A stretch of DNA of 64,000 bases from Candidatus Kouleothrix ribensis (lineage in GTDB: Bacteria > Chloroflexota > Chloroflexia > Chloroflexales > Roseiflexaceae), in contig JADKGW010000001.1 in assembly GCA_016722075.1 (NCBI GenBank), positions 5,518,001 to 5,582,000 of the forward strand, given 5' to 3'. This document shows, one piece after another, positions 30,978-39,782 of the stretch (positions are counted from its first letter, which is position 1; every line of letters starts with the position of its first letter). Made by a program: the position numbers and the translations under genes. The notes under the pieces were generated by a model. The model made no database searches and was not told the origin of the DNA. It saw only the letters and a list, made by a program, of their open reading frames with translations.

Positions 30978-31773
30978 ATGAATGTACTCTGTGAGGCCTG
31001 TGGGAACGAGTTCAAGCGCCGGAATGCACGTCAGCGGTTTTGCAGCACGGGCTGTCGCGATACCAGCATATCGCCGAACGGTTGCACTGATATGTCAGCA
31101 GTGCGGGCGCGAGTTCCATCGGCCGCCGTGGGAAGTGCAGCGAGGTCGTACAAAGTATTGCTCACGTGCGTGCTATCACGAGGCATCGATAGGGCATCGG
31201 GGATATAACACGGTCGAGCCAATCGAGCGCATTTGCGAATCCTGTGGGAAGTCGTTTCTGACTGGTGGTCGCGGCCGAGCAAAGATAGATCAGCGGTTCT
31301 GCTCACGGTCATGTCAGCAACGATCGCGCTACCGGCACGGCGCGAAAGCGCTAGAACTTCAGGCGATCGATGCTGCCTACATTGCTGGATTTATTGACGG
31401 AGAAGGTTCGTTCATTTTGTATCGCCGGCGCGATGTCGTGGCTTTTCGGATTAGTGCGGCCAATACAGTATTGTCTGTATTGCAATGGATTGCAGATGTT
31501 ACCGGCGTTGGAGCGGTGATTGAGCAGCAAAGCCGAAATGCAAATCATCGCAACTCTGCTTGGTGGACATGTAATGCGGAAGCGGCTGAGTCGGTAACAC
31601 GGCAGATCCTTCCTTACTTGCGGATTAAGCGTGCGCATGCTGAACTGGCATTATCTGTTCAAGAGCGACTGCGCGATCCGAAACTCAAAGCCGACCGCAC
31701 ATGGCAACAGGAGGCTATTACGCAAATGCAAGCACTGAATAAGCGCGGCTCGCGGGCCGCAGACGAGGGCTAG
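30978..31773 (+). pseudogene. LAGLIDADG homing endonuclease, frame broken near the start
   Basis: From ATG 30978 the frame encodes a zinc-finger start (VLCEACGNEF ... FCSTGCRD). Within about 20 bases of 31060 the +1 frame takes over with AYRRTVALICQQCGREF, two more CxxC-type fingers, then YIAGFIDGEGSF (the LAGLIDADG helix) and a C-terminal helix region. The gene therefore reads as three zinc fingers plus one LAGLIDADG motif with one extra base. One motif implies a homodimer. It may be a broken gene or a sequencing error. Such mobile genes insert between or within phage genes. Confidence 0.75.
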
Positions 31774-31774
31774 C

Positions 31775-32062
31775 ATGGCAGCACTGCCAACGCTCGATCG
31801 CCAGCGCATCTGGCGGGGCATCATGCGCTACTGGTCGGCGCAGCGTGACATTCTGGCCGGCTGCACCAAGACCGACCTGCAGGCGGCCATCAATGCCGCC
31901 GACGATTGGGTCGACTCGAATGCGGCCAGCTACAACAGCGCACTGCCGGCCACCTTCCGCACCAATGCCACGGTCGCGCAGAAGGCCTTTCTGCTGGCGA
32001 TGGTCGCCCTCGCACGCGGCAATGTGGCACTGCTGCGCGCCATTCTCGGTGAGGTGGATTGA
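31775..32062 (+). CDS. Hypothetical phage protein, 95 aa
   Basis: A helical protein with RQRIWRGIMRYWSAQRD near the start and a C-terminal AFLLAMVALARGNVALLRAIL. It overlaps the next gene's start by a few bases. It may be a connector or chaperone, but no family is recognised. Confidence 0.5.
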   Translation: MAALPTLDRQRIWRGIMRYWSAQRDILAGCTKTDLQAAINAADDWVDSNAASYNSALPATFRTNATVAQKAFLLAMVALARGNVALLRAILGEVD

Positions 32063-32553
32063 TGGCAACACGCTTTGTCGGGCTGCCGCACAGTGCCGAG
32101 TTTCCGGCGAGCAACTTCCCGCAGATCACGCACATCAACCAGCGCCCGGTGCTGGCCTTTGATGCCGCGACCGACGAGACCGCCTACTGGACGGACATCG
32201 CGCCGCAGGGCCTCACGGGCACGCTGACGCTCGTCATCACCTACGGTATGGCCAGCGCAACCAGCGGCACGGTCGGCCTCCAGGCCCAGATTGAGGCGGT
32301 TTCCGATGGCGATGTGACCGATCTGGATGCGACCACCAGCTTCGATACGGTGAACAACTCGGCGAGCACGACGGTGCCGGGAACGGCGGGGCAGATCGAT
32401 CAGATCAGTATCACGCTGACGAATGCCGATAGCCTCGCCGCGGCCGACTATTATCGCATCAGCGTGAACCGGGACGCGGATGGATCGGCGATCACGGATA
32501 GTGCAACCGGCGACCTGTATCTCCTGGCGATCGAGCTGCGCGACGCAGCCTAG
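32062..32553 (+). CDS. Putative virion or fibre-associated protein
   Basis: The 163-residue protein is beta-rich and acidic (TLTLVITYGMASATSGTVGLQAQIEAVSDG ... ISITLTNADSLAAADYYRISVNRD). The pattern is that of small phage tail/fibre proteins with a jelly-roll-like fold. Position just before the LamG fibre supports this. Confidence 0.55.
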   Translation: MATRFVGLPHSAEFPASNFPQITHINQRPVLAFDAATDETAYWTDIAPQGLTGTLTLVITYGMASATSGTVGLQAQIEAVSDGDVTDLDATTSFDTVNNSASTTVPGTAGQIDQISITLTNADSLAAADYYRISVNRDADGSAITDSATGDLYLLAIELRDAA

Positions 32554-32564
32554 CGGAGTCTGCG

Positions 32565-34239
32565 ATGGCCGTGCGCTTCGATGCCAACGCCGACTTTCTC
32601 CGGCTGTCGTCGGGGATCTTCGACTATAACGCCGGCTACACGATTATGGCCTGGGCGTACCCGGTAAGCAACCCGGCGGCTCAGATCACGCTGTTCTCGG
32701 TTGCGGCCGATGGATCGAATCTCGATCGCTTGCGCTCGAACTCAGGCGGCACCACCTGGTCGGCACAGTCGATCGTGGGCGGTACGTCGGTCAACACGAA
32801 CGGCTCCAGTGTGAGCTATGGGAGCTGGCAACATTGGGCGCTGGTGCGGCGGGACGCATCGAACCTGGACACGTACGTGAATGGCGTGCTCGATGCCACG
32901 AGCACCCAGTCGGTGAGCGGTCGCAGCGCGGCCGCGCAGCTGGATATTGGCAACACCAATAGCGCGAGCGCCTACTTCAACGGGCGTGTGTTCGCGATCA
33001 AGGCCTGGAATGTCGCCCTCACGGCCGCTGAGATCCAGGAAGAAATGCGCACCATCCGCCCGGTGCGACTTGCCAACCTCTGGGGCTGGTGGCCAGGGCG
33101 GCCAGGGAGTGGCGAGCGGGCGAAAGACTACAGCGGCAACGGGCGCAGTTTGACGGAGGGCGGAACCCTCACCGATGAGGACGCTGGGCCGATTAGCTGG
33201 GGGGCGCGGAGTGGCAAGCGCGCCCGACCGCCAGGCACGCAGTATAGCCAGACTGTGGCCGGCACCCTGACGAGCACGGGTGAATTGGTCAGGCGTACGG
33301 GCAAGGGCCTGGCCGGCACGCTGACGAGCACAGGGGCACTCATCAAACGCACGGGCAAGGACTTGGTTGGCACGCTCACCAGCAGCGGCGGGCTGGTCAA
33401 GCGCACGGGCAAGGGCCTGGTCGGCACGCTCACGAGCAGCGGGGCGTTAGCAACGGCGCGGGTCTACCTGAAAGCGCTCGGTGGCACGCTCACCAGCAGC
33501 GGGGCGCTGGTCAAGCGCACGGGCAAAGGCCTAGTTGGCACGCTCACGAGCAGCGGCGGGCTGGTCAAGCGCACGGGCAAGGGCCTGGCCGGCACGCTCA
33601 CGAGCAGCGGGGCGTTAGCAACGGCGCGGGTCTACCTGAAAGCGCTCGGTGGCACGCTCACGAGCAGCGGGGCGCTGGCCAAGCGCACGGGTAAGGGCCT
33701 GGTCGGCACGCTCACGAGCAGCGGCGGGCTGGCCAAGCGCACGGGCAAAGGCCTAGGCGGCACGCTCACCAGCAGCGGGGCGCTAGTCAAGCGGACTGCG
33801 AAGCGCATGGCCGGCACATTGGCCAGCAGTGGCACATTGGTGGTGTCGCGCATCCATGTGCTGGCGCGGTATGTGGTAGATGTCCTGGCGCGACGTGTGC
33901 GATCCGCGCCGGGGGTATTTCCTTGGGTACGCGCAGTCGTTCGTCGCGTGCAGTATGAGGCAGAGGCTATGGCACTCGCAGAAATTGCCAAAGATCCGGA
34001 TGAGGTGATTGATGTTGCCATTGACTATTCTGTCCTCCTCGATGGCGACACTATCACGTCATCGACGTGGTCGGTAGCCGGTGTCACGCTCGCATCGTCC
34101 TCAAACACCACCACCACCGCCTCTGCACGCATTAGCGGCGGCACCTTGGGGGGGCAAACACAAGGCGAAAAACACGGTCGTGACCACGGGGGGGCAGACG
34201 TTCGTTCGCCGGCTGGTCTTTGCGATGCAGGAGCTGTAA
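32565..34239 (+). CDS. Tail fibre with LamG domain and GTLTSSG repeats (frame error at the 3' end)
   Basis: The N-terminal 200 residues form a LamG/concanavalin-like domain (YTIMAWAYPVSN, WQHWALVRRDASNLDTYVNGVL, RVFAIKAWNVALTAAEI). About a dozen short repeats around GTLTSSGALVKRTGKGL follow (33250-33850), then a C-terminal beta part ending in ITSSTWSVAGVTLASSS. In the window the frame runs on into the portal gene. Removing one G from the seven-G run at 34148-34154 gives GGKHKAKN ... FVRRLVFAMQEL and a stop TAA at 34237-34239, overlapping the portal ATG. So two genes are fused by an apparent one-base shift. Confidence 0.75.
33250..33860 (+). repeat. Short tandem GTLTSSG coding repeats
   Basis: The repeat unit is about 18 codons, carrying GTLTSSG and RTGKGL variants. 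About a dozen copies occur, with two interruptions of the form ATARVYLKALG. DNA copies are similar but not identical. Confidence 0.8.
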
Positions 34240-36323
34240 TGGCACCATCACGCTCCCGACCACGATTCTTTGCCCGCCTGCGCTACGGCATTGCGCGGAT
34301 GTTGCTCAAGGCGCAATCCTTCTCGATCGTGCCGAGCTGGTTCACGCAGTCAGTATTGCAGCCGGCGTTTCGCTCACTGGTGCGCGACGGCTACCAGAAG
34401 TCATCCGCCTTCTTTGCATGCATTAGTACGCTGGCGTTCAGCTTCCCCGAGCCGCCACTCTACGTCTATGATGCCGAGGGTGAGGAAGGGCAGTCCATGC
34501 CCATGCACGGCCTGCGCAAGCTCCTGCGCAAGCCCATGCCGACGATGGGCGAAGCTGAGTTCAAGGCGACGGTCATCGTCTACCTGGCGCTCGGCGGCAA
34601 CGCGTACCTCCACAAGCTGCGGAACAAGGCCGGCCAAGTCATACAACTGCGGCCCTACCACGCTGGGCACATCACCTGCGTGCCTGGTGGCGAGAACTGG
34701 ATCTCGCACTACCTGTACAACCCAAACGGTACCGGCACGGTCGGGGTTATCCTTGACGACCTGACGCGCATCGAGCCGAATGATATCGTGCATCTCAAGT
34801 GGCCCAGCGTCGATCCGGCCCAGCCCTGGCAGAGCCAGCCGCCGATCCTGGCCGCCGCCGCCGAGGTCGATGCGGATGTCGAGGCCATCCGCTACATCTT
34901 TGCGCTGCTCAAGAACGACGCCATCCCCCGCACGGTCGTGACCGTCCCGGCTGAGCGGCCGCTTGACGACGAGGAAGTGCGGCGGATGAAAGAACAGTGG
35001 CGGGAGCGCTACGGCGGTGACAACCGCGGCGAAGTGGCGATCCTCGAAGCCGGCGCCACCGTCGCACGCCTTGGGCTGAACCTCCAGGAGTTGGCGTTCG
35101 ATGCGCTCGTGCGCATTCCAGAGACGCGCATCGCGGCGGTGCTGCGGGTGCCGCCGATCCTCGTTGGGCTGAATAGCGGGCTTGATAAGGCCACCTACAG
35201 CAACTACGCAGAGGCGCGGCGGGCCTTCACCCAAGACACACTCATCCCACTGTGGCGTCTCTTTGAGTCGGAAATCGAGGCCGATCTCCTGCCTGAGTTT
35301 CCGCGCGATGGCGGCATCAGCGTGCGGCACGATCTCTCGCGTGTCGCCTCGCTCCAAGAGGACATCAACGGCAAGTGGGAGCGGGTGCGCAAGGCCTACC
35401 TGGCCGGGCTTATCAAGAAAAACGAGGGCCGGCGCTCCATCGGCTACGCGACCGAGCCAAACGGCGACGCCTACTACACGCCGCCGACTGCTCAGCTTGC
35501 GCAGCCGGCCAAGCGTGCGCTCCCCGGCGATACCTCCAAGGTGGTGGTGCTGCTGCCGGATGGCCGGATTGTCGGGCTTGACGACGATGCGGCGACGACC
35601 GTCGAGTCGCGCGGCACGCCGCGCAGGCCTGCCGAGCAGAACGCCGCCGACCTCGCCCCAATTGAGGCCAAGATCGAGCGGGCGATGCAGCGCTACCTGC
35701 GCGCGGAGTACCGCAAGGCCGCCGAGGGCGTGCGCGACGCGGCGAAGGCCGGCGAGCTTGACCCGGCGGTGATCGACCAGCTGGGTCTTGACCTGGGGCC
35801 AGAGGTGCGGCGCATTATGCACCGCTTCTACCCGCAGGTGATGAAGCCGGCGTTTGAGGACGCCGAGATTGCGCTCGATGTGACCATCGGCTTCGATGTC
35901 GAGAGCAAAGAAGTGCAGCAGGTGCTCAGCGACCTGGCCGACCTGGTGACCCGCATCACCGAGACGACTCGCAACGATATTCGGGCGCTGATCGGGATGC
36001 AGGCGGCTGAGGGCTGGTCGATCGAGCAACTGGCGAAGGAGCTGATGAAGGCCGGCGTCACCGCATCGACCGTGCGCGCCACGATGATCGCCAGAACCGA
36101 GACCGCCGCCGCCTACTCGCGTGGCTCACTGCTGGCCTATGAGCTATCGGGTGTGGTCGACTCCGTGGAATGGATGGCCACCATCGATGATCTCACCTGC
36201 GAGGACTGCAAGGCGCTGAACGGCACCATCACGAAGCTGGGCAAGGCATTCAGCGACGGGACGCAGTTTCCACCTAGACATCCAAATTGCCGTTGCACGT
36301 TGATCCCGCTGCTGAAAAAGTAG
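34239..36323 (+). CDS. Portal protein fused to MuF-type head morphogenesis domain
   Basis: The 694-residue product starts at ATG 34239, overlapping the preceding stop. An HK97-type portal domain occupies about residues 1-400 (ACISTLAFSFPEPPLYVYD, ALGGNAYLHKLRN, IVHLKWPS, ETRIAAVLRVPPILVGLNSG). The C-terminal third is a MuF/minor-head domain (ARTETAAAYSRGSLLAYE, EWMATIDDLTCEDCKALNG, PPRHPNCRCTLIPL). This is a portal plus head-protein fusion known from other phages. It is where DNA enters the capsid. Confidence 0.9.
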   Translation: MAPSRSRPRFFARLRYGIARMLLKAQSFSIVPSWFTQSVLQPAFRSLVRDGYQKSSAFFACISTLAFSFPEPPLYVYDAEGEEGQSMPMHGLRKLLRKPMPTMGEAEFKATVIVYLALGGNAYLHKLRNKAGQVIQLRPYHAGHITCVPGGENWISHYLYNPNGTGTVGVILDDLTRIEPNDIVHLKWPSVDPAQPWQSQPPILAAAAEVDADVEAIRYIFALLKNDAIPRTVVTVPAERPLDDEEVRRMKEQWRERYGGDNRGEVAILEAGATVARLGLNLQELAFDALVRIPETRIAAVLRVPPILVGLNSGLDKATYSNYAEARRAFTQDTLIPLWRLFESEIEADLLPEFPRDGGISVRHDLSRVASLQEDINGKWERVRKAYLAGLIKKNEGRRSIGYATEPNGDAYYTPPTAQLAQPAKRALPGDTSKVVVLLPDGRIVGLDDDAATTVESRGTPRRPAEQNAADLAPIEAKIERAMQRYLRAEYRKAAEGVRDAAKAGELDPAVIDQLGLDLGPEVRRIMHRFYPQVMKPAFEDAEIALDVTIGFDVESKEVQQVLSDLADLVTRITETTRNDIRALIGMQAAEGWSIEQLAKELMKAGVTASTVRATMIARTETAAAYSRGSLLAYELSGVVDSVEWMATIDDLTCEDCKALNGTITKLGKAFSDGTQFPPRHPNCRCTLIPLLKK

Positions 36324-36368
36324 CAGCAGACTGGTCAGTGTTTCGATCGTCACGAGGAGTCGCGCGCT

Positions 36369-36569
36369 ATGAATGTTCGGCGAACGCCGTCAGCTGAGGG
36401 GATGCTTGACCCGCGTGTGCGCACCCTGCTGATCGGGGTGCGTCAGGCGCTCATTATGATCCTTGGCCATATCGAAGATTTCCCGGGAATCGAGCGCAGC
36501 ATCATACCGCGCCACAAGCGCGGGAAGGGAGACATCCATGAGCCCTACGAGCATGACGGATCCCAGTGA
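36369..36569 (+). CDS. Hypothetical small protein, 66 aa
   Basis: A short basic protein with a helical middle (RTLLIGVRQALIMILGHIED). It overlaps the next gene's start by 32 bases. GAGGAG lies before the ATG. Unknown function. Confidence 0.5.
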   Translation: MNVRRTPSAEGMLDPRVRTLLIGVRQALIMILGHIEDFPGIERSIIPRHKRGKGDIHEPYEHDGSQ

Positions 36570-36786
36570 GTCGGTGCAGGCGCGCTTCATCGGGCGCATC
36601 TTGGTGGTGCCGATCGGTGCCCTGATCCTCTTTGCCCTATGGGTGGTCATTGCCAGTGTACTCACCCCGCTGCATGGGCTTGAAGATACGGCGATGCTCG
36701 GGCTGCGCCTCGGCATGATCGCCTTTGGCGCGCTGATCATCGCGATGGCGTCCGGCGCAGCCATCTGGCGGTTGCTGCACTGGTAA
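36538..36786 (+). CDS. Two-helix membrane protein, 82 aa
   Basis: ATG 36538 follows GGGAAGGGA. The product has two membrane helices (VVPIGALILFALWVVIASV and LGMIAFGALIIAMASGAAI) with short ends. It could be a second holin or a superinfection factor. Unusual between portal and protease. Confidence 0.6.
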   Translation: MSPTSMTDPSESVQARFIGRILVVPIGALILFALWVVIASVLTPLHGLEDTAMLGLRLGMIAFGALIIAMASGAAIWRLLHW

Positions 36787-36809
36787 TTGACACAATTTGG
36801 TATAATACA

Positions 36810-36955
36810 TTGCAGGAATCGAAAACGATCCTGCAACTTCCTGTAGGTGCGTGCCGGGGCTCCAGCGCGCGGTAATCGAAGAAGCCACCCTGTAAGCACA
36901 GAGCGGCGCATTCCAGGCCACTGATAACAGCGGCCTTGGATGCGCCGCTTTTTGC
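36810..36955 (+). ncRNA. Structured RNA of about 145 nt between portal and protease genes
   Basis: An extended -10 (TGGTATAAT, 36798-36806) precedes a 5' hairpin, TTGCAGGAATCG with CGATCCTGCAA (36810-36836), and a GC-rich body. A strong terminator stem at 36902-36949 with TTTTT closes it. No reading frame fills this stretch. It could be a leader that regulates late genes, an antitermination element or a packaging RNA; none is proven. Confidence 0.55.
36902..36953 (+). terminator. Intrinsic terminator inside the late region
   Basis: The 18-base arms (36902-36919 and 36932-36949) have only one mismatch and one G-U pair, with a 12-base loop, and are followed by TTTTT. It lies before the protease gene on the same strand, so late transcription must read through or restart. 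Confidence 0.8.
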
Positions 36956-36971
36956 GTTTTGGAGTACTGGC

Positions 36972-37889
36972 ATGAACCGTGAACTCAAGGTCGGCCCCAC
37001 GCACGTCAAGAAGATCGACGGCAACCTGGTCACCGGCATCGCGGCTGTTATGGGCAACCTCGACAGCTACGATGATCGGATCTGGCCTGGCTCATTCACC
37101 AAGACCCTGCGCGAGCGCTACGGCAAGATCTACCACCTCTGGCAGCACGACTTCGACTGCCCGCCGATCGCCCAGATCACCGAGCTGCGCGAGGTCGGGC
37201 GCGATGAGCTGCCGCCTGTCGTGCTGCAAGAGGCCCCCGAGGCAATGGGCGGCCTGCTCGTGACGCGGGAGTACCTTCCCACCCCCCGCGCCGCCGAGGT
37301 GCTCGAAAACCTCAAGGCCGGCGTGCCCCTCCAGATGAGCTTCGCCTACGACGCGATCAAATACGACTTTGAGGAGAAACCCGGCGCCAAGTATGAGTGG
37401 GAGCGCATCAGGAATCTGCGTGAAGTGCGCCTCTACGAGACATCCGATGTGCTCTGGGGCGCGAACGACGCGACCGTCGCCGCCAAGGGCGCGTTCCCGA
37501 TTGAGGTGCTCATCAAGCACCTCGCCGGCCGCGAGCTGCCGCTCGATATCATCGTCGAGAATCTGGGCACGCGCGAGCTGCCGATCGAGATGCTGGTCAA
37601 GAACCTGGGCGATCGAGCACTCGACCTCTCGGTGCTGGTCAGCCATATCGAGCGCCAGGCCAAGGCTGGCCGTCGCAATGCGGCCGACGACCTGGAGCGC
37701 ATCAACACCATTGGCACCCTCGCTGTCGAGCTAGGCGCCACCTCGGTCGCGCTGACAGCGACCGACGAGGGCGCAACCGAAAGCGACTCATCCAAGGCAT
37801 CGGGCAGCCGAGCCGGCGCACCGCCACTCACTGCTGCGGCCTATGCATATCGGCTGAAGGCCGCAGAGCGACGGCTCGCGCTGCGGTAG
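36972..37889 (+). CDS. Prohead protease (HK97 family)
   Basis: The 305-residue product begins MNRELKVGPTHVKKI. The serine protease domain occupies about 1-165 (GIAAVMGNLDSYDDRIWPGSF, IYHLWQHDFDCPPIAQI with the catalytic His region, MSFAYDAIKYDF, EVRLYETSDVLWGAN). A C-terminal part with three helical repeats of LPxDIIVENLGTRELP type probably serves as a scaffold domain. GGAG precedes the ATG. It matures the capsid next door. Confidence 0.9.
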   Translation: MNRELKVGPTHVKKIDGNLVTGIAAVMGNLDSYDDRIWPGSFTKTLRERYGKIYHLWQHDFDCPPIAQITELREVGRDELPPVVLQEAPEAMGGLLVTREYLPTPRAAEVLENLKAGVPLQMSFAYDAIKYDFEEKPGAKYEWERIRNLREVRLYETSDVLWGANDATVAAKGAFPIEVLIKHLAGRELPLDIIVENLGTRELPIEMLVKNLGDRALDLSVLVSHIERQAKAGRRNAADDLERINTIGTLAVELGATSVALTATDEGATESDSSKASGSRAGAPPLTAAAYAYRLKAAERRLALR

Positions 37890-37930
37890 CGCAGCGTCCC
37901 GATCTCCTCTGCACCATGAAGAGGGACTCT

Positions 37931-39187
37931 ATGCTACAGGCACAGATCCAGGCGAAATACAACGAGGCCACCGAGGTCTATGGCCGTGCGAAGGCCATCC
38001 TCGACGAGTACGACAAGAAGGAGATGCCCGCTGAGAAGTCTACCGAGGTTGATACGCTCTTCGAGCAGTTCGACCGACTGACCGGCGAGGCCAAGCGCCT
38101 TGAGGGCGCGGCGCGGCGCGAGCGCGAGATGGCCGAGATCAATACGCCGCAGAATGGGCTGGATACGCCCAAGGGCATGCCCGCGCCGGGCCAAGCCACC
38201 CAGCAAAACGAGGACGCCGCAGCGCTCAAGGCGTGGAACCGGGCGCTCAAAGTCGGGCCGCGCGGCCTGACCAATGGCGAGCTCAAGGCACTCCGCGCCG
38301 ACACCGACGAGGCCGGTGGATTCCTGGTGGCCCCCAAGCAGGTCGTGACCGACCTGCTGAAGTTCGTGGACGATATGGTGTTCATCCGCACGCTGGCCAC
38401 CGTCTACCAGCTCGATAAGGCCGAGAGCCTGGGCGTGATCGCGCTCGACTCCGACCTGAACGACGCGACCTGGACCAGCGAGGTTGCGACGGGCAACGCT
38501 GATACGGCCGAACCCTTTGGTGGGCGCGAGCTGAAGCCCAGCCCGCTCGCGAAGCGCATCAAGATCACCCGCAAGCTTCTGCGCCAGTCGACCATCAACG
38601 CCGACGCGCTCATTCGTGAGCGCTTGGGCGTGAAGTTCGGCTACGCCGAGGAGAACGGCTACCTCACCGGCAATGGGGTCAACCAGCCGCTTGGCGTGTA
38701 CACGCTCTCGAACGACGGCATCGGCAGTGCGCGCGATACCACGGCTGCTGCGGCGGCGGCGCTCGCCGGTGACGACTTCATTAATACCAAGTTCGCCCTG
38801 AAGCAGGCCTACTGGGCCAACGCGCGGTGGCTGCTCAGCCGGCCCGTGCTCAAGGCGACGCGCAAGCTCAAGGACTCGGCGGGTAACTACCTTTGGGCGC
38901 CGGGCCTCGGCCCAGGGGGCGGCCTGACCAGCAACCTGCCGCCGACGCTGATCGACTCGCCCTACGACGTGAGTGAGCTAGCGCCGAGCACCATCGCGAC
39001 CGGCCAGTACGTGGCGATCATCGGCGACTGGAAGAAGGGCTACTGGATTGCCGAGGCGCTGAGTCTCGAGATTCAGGTGCTGACCGAGCTCTACTCGGAA
39101 ACCAATGAAATCGGCTACATCGGCCGGCGCGAGGTCGATGGCCAGCCGGTGCTGGCCGAGGCCTTCTCGCGTCTGAAGATGGCCTAA
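37931..39187 (+). CDS. Major capsid protein (HK97 fold)
   Basis: About 418 residues from ATG 37931 (GAGGG five bases upstream; ATG 37916 has no such site). The N-terminal 75 residues are a coiled delta/scaffold region, then a linker. The capsid core follows: LRADTDEAGGFLVAPKQVV, FIRTLATVYQLD, ATWTSEVATGNAD, IKITRKLLRQSTINADALI, GNGVNQPLGV, NARWLLSRPVLKATRKLKD, VAIIGDWKKGYWIAE. This is the HK97-type order. It forms the icosahedral shell after the protease removes the delta region. Confidence 0.93.
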   Translation: MLQAQIQAKYNEATEVYGRAKAILDEYDKKEMPAEKSTEVDTLFEQFDRLTGEAKRLEGAARREREMAEINTPQNGLDTPKGMPAPGQATQQNEDAAALKAWNRALKVGPRGLTNGELKALRADTDEAGGFLVAPKQVVTDLLKFVDDMVFIRTLATVYQLDKAESLGVIALDSDLNDATWTSEVATGNADTAEPFGGRELKPSPLAKRIKITRKLLRQSTINADALIRERLGVKFGYAEENGYLTGNGVNQPLGVYTLSNDGIGSARDTTAAAAAALAGDDFINTKFALKQAYWANARWLLSRPVLKATRKLKDSAGNYLWAPGLGPGGGLTSNLPPTLIDSPYDVSELAPSTIATGQYVAIIGDWKKGYWIAEALSLEIQVLTELYSETNEIGYIGRREVDGQPVLAEAFSRLKMA

Positions 39188-39223
39188 GGCTCCACGTTCG
39201 CCGACCGGGAATCGTGACGTAGC

Positions 39224-39245
39224 GGGGCCGCTCCCAGGCGGCCCC
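39224..39245 (+). terminator. GC-rich hairpin after the capsid gene
   Basis: GGGGCCGC and GCGGCCCC (39224-39231 and 39238-39245), 6-base loop, no T-run. It may attenuate or stabilise capsid mRNA. Confidence 0.5.
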
Positions 39246-39265
39246 TCGCAGAACATAGGTGAGCT

Positions 39266-39709
39266 ATGGGTCTCCTGAGCAAACGAACCAAGATCGTGCA
39301 GGCAATCACGCCGACCGCTGGCGCGGCTGGCGCAACGGCCATCAACGGTGCGACCATTGATATGGCCGGCTGGATGGGCTGTCTGATGAAGGTGACGTTC
39401 GGTGCGATCACCGCGACCGCTGTCACTGCCATCAAGGCCCAGCAGGGCCAGATCAGCGACATGAGCGATGCGGCCGACCTGGCTGGGACGGCGCAGTCGA
39501 TCGCGGACACCGACGACGACAAGGTGTTCTACATCGACATCTACCGCCCGACCGAGCGCTACCTGCGGCTGGTGGTCGGTCGCGGCACGGCCAACGCGGT
39601 GGTCGCCAGCGCGGAGTACATCCTGTACGGCCCGCGCAAGCCGCCGAGCGCGCACGGCGCGAATGTGGCGGGGGAAACCTTCGCCTCACCAGCCGAGGGC
39701 ACCGCCTAA
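39266..39709 (+). CDS. Hypothetical head-tail region protein
   Basis: The 147-residue product is beta-rich: MKVTFGAITATAVTAIKAQQG, DKVFYIDIYRPTERYLRLVVGRG, AEYILYGPRKPP. It matches small phage proteins encoded after the capsid gene that may be decoration or capsid-stabilising proteins. AGGTGAG precedes the ATG. Confidence 0.6.
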   Translation: MGLLSKRTKIVQAITPTAGAAGATAINGATIDMAGWMGCLMKVTFGAITATAVTAIKAQQGQISDMSDAADLAGTAQSIADTDDDKVFYIDIYRPTERYLRLVVGRGTANAVVASAEYILYGPRKPPSAHGANVAGETFASPAEGTA

Positions 39710-39720
39710 TCGACCGTCGT

Positions 39721-39759
39721 GGTGATGGTGGTGATGTGTATGCAGCCACCACCATCACC
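39721..39759 (+). repeat. 13-bp inverted repeat with the CACC-type element
   Basis: GGTGATGGTGGTG (39721-39733) and CACCACCATCACC (39747-39759) pair perfectly around 13 bases. The right arm is a copy of the dispersed CACC tract. No T-run follows. Confidence 0.7.
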
Positions 39760-39782
39760 TTCACCCTGGGCGTGAGCACCGT

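Noticed and set aside
34401..36029. Long minus-strand open frame opposite the portal gene
   Set aside because: The plus-strand portal/MuF motifs are clear; the antisense frame is a GC-rich shadow with no motif or start site.
36787..36806. TTGACA followed by TATAAT
   Set aside because: The spacing is only 8 bases; it cannot be a normal -35/-10 pair, so only the extended -10 is counted.
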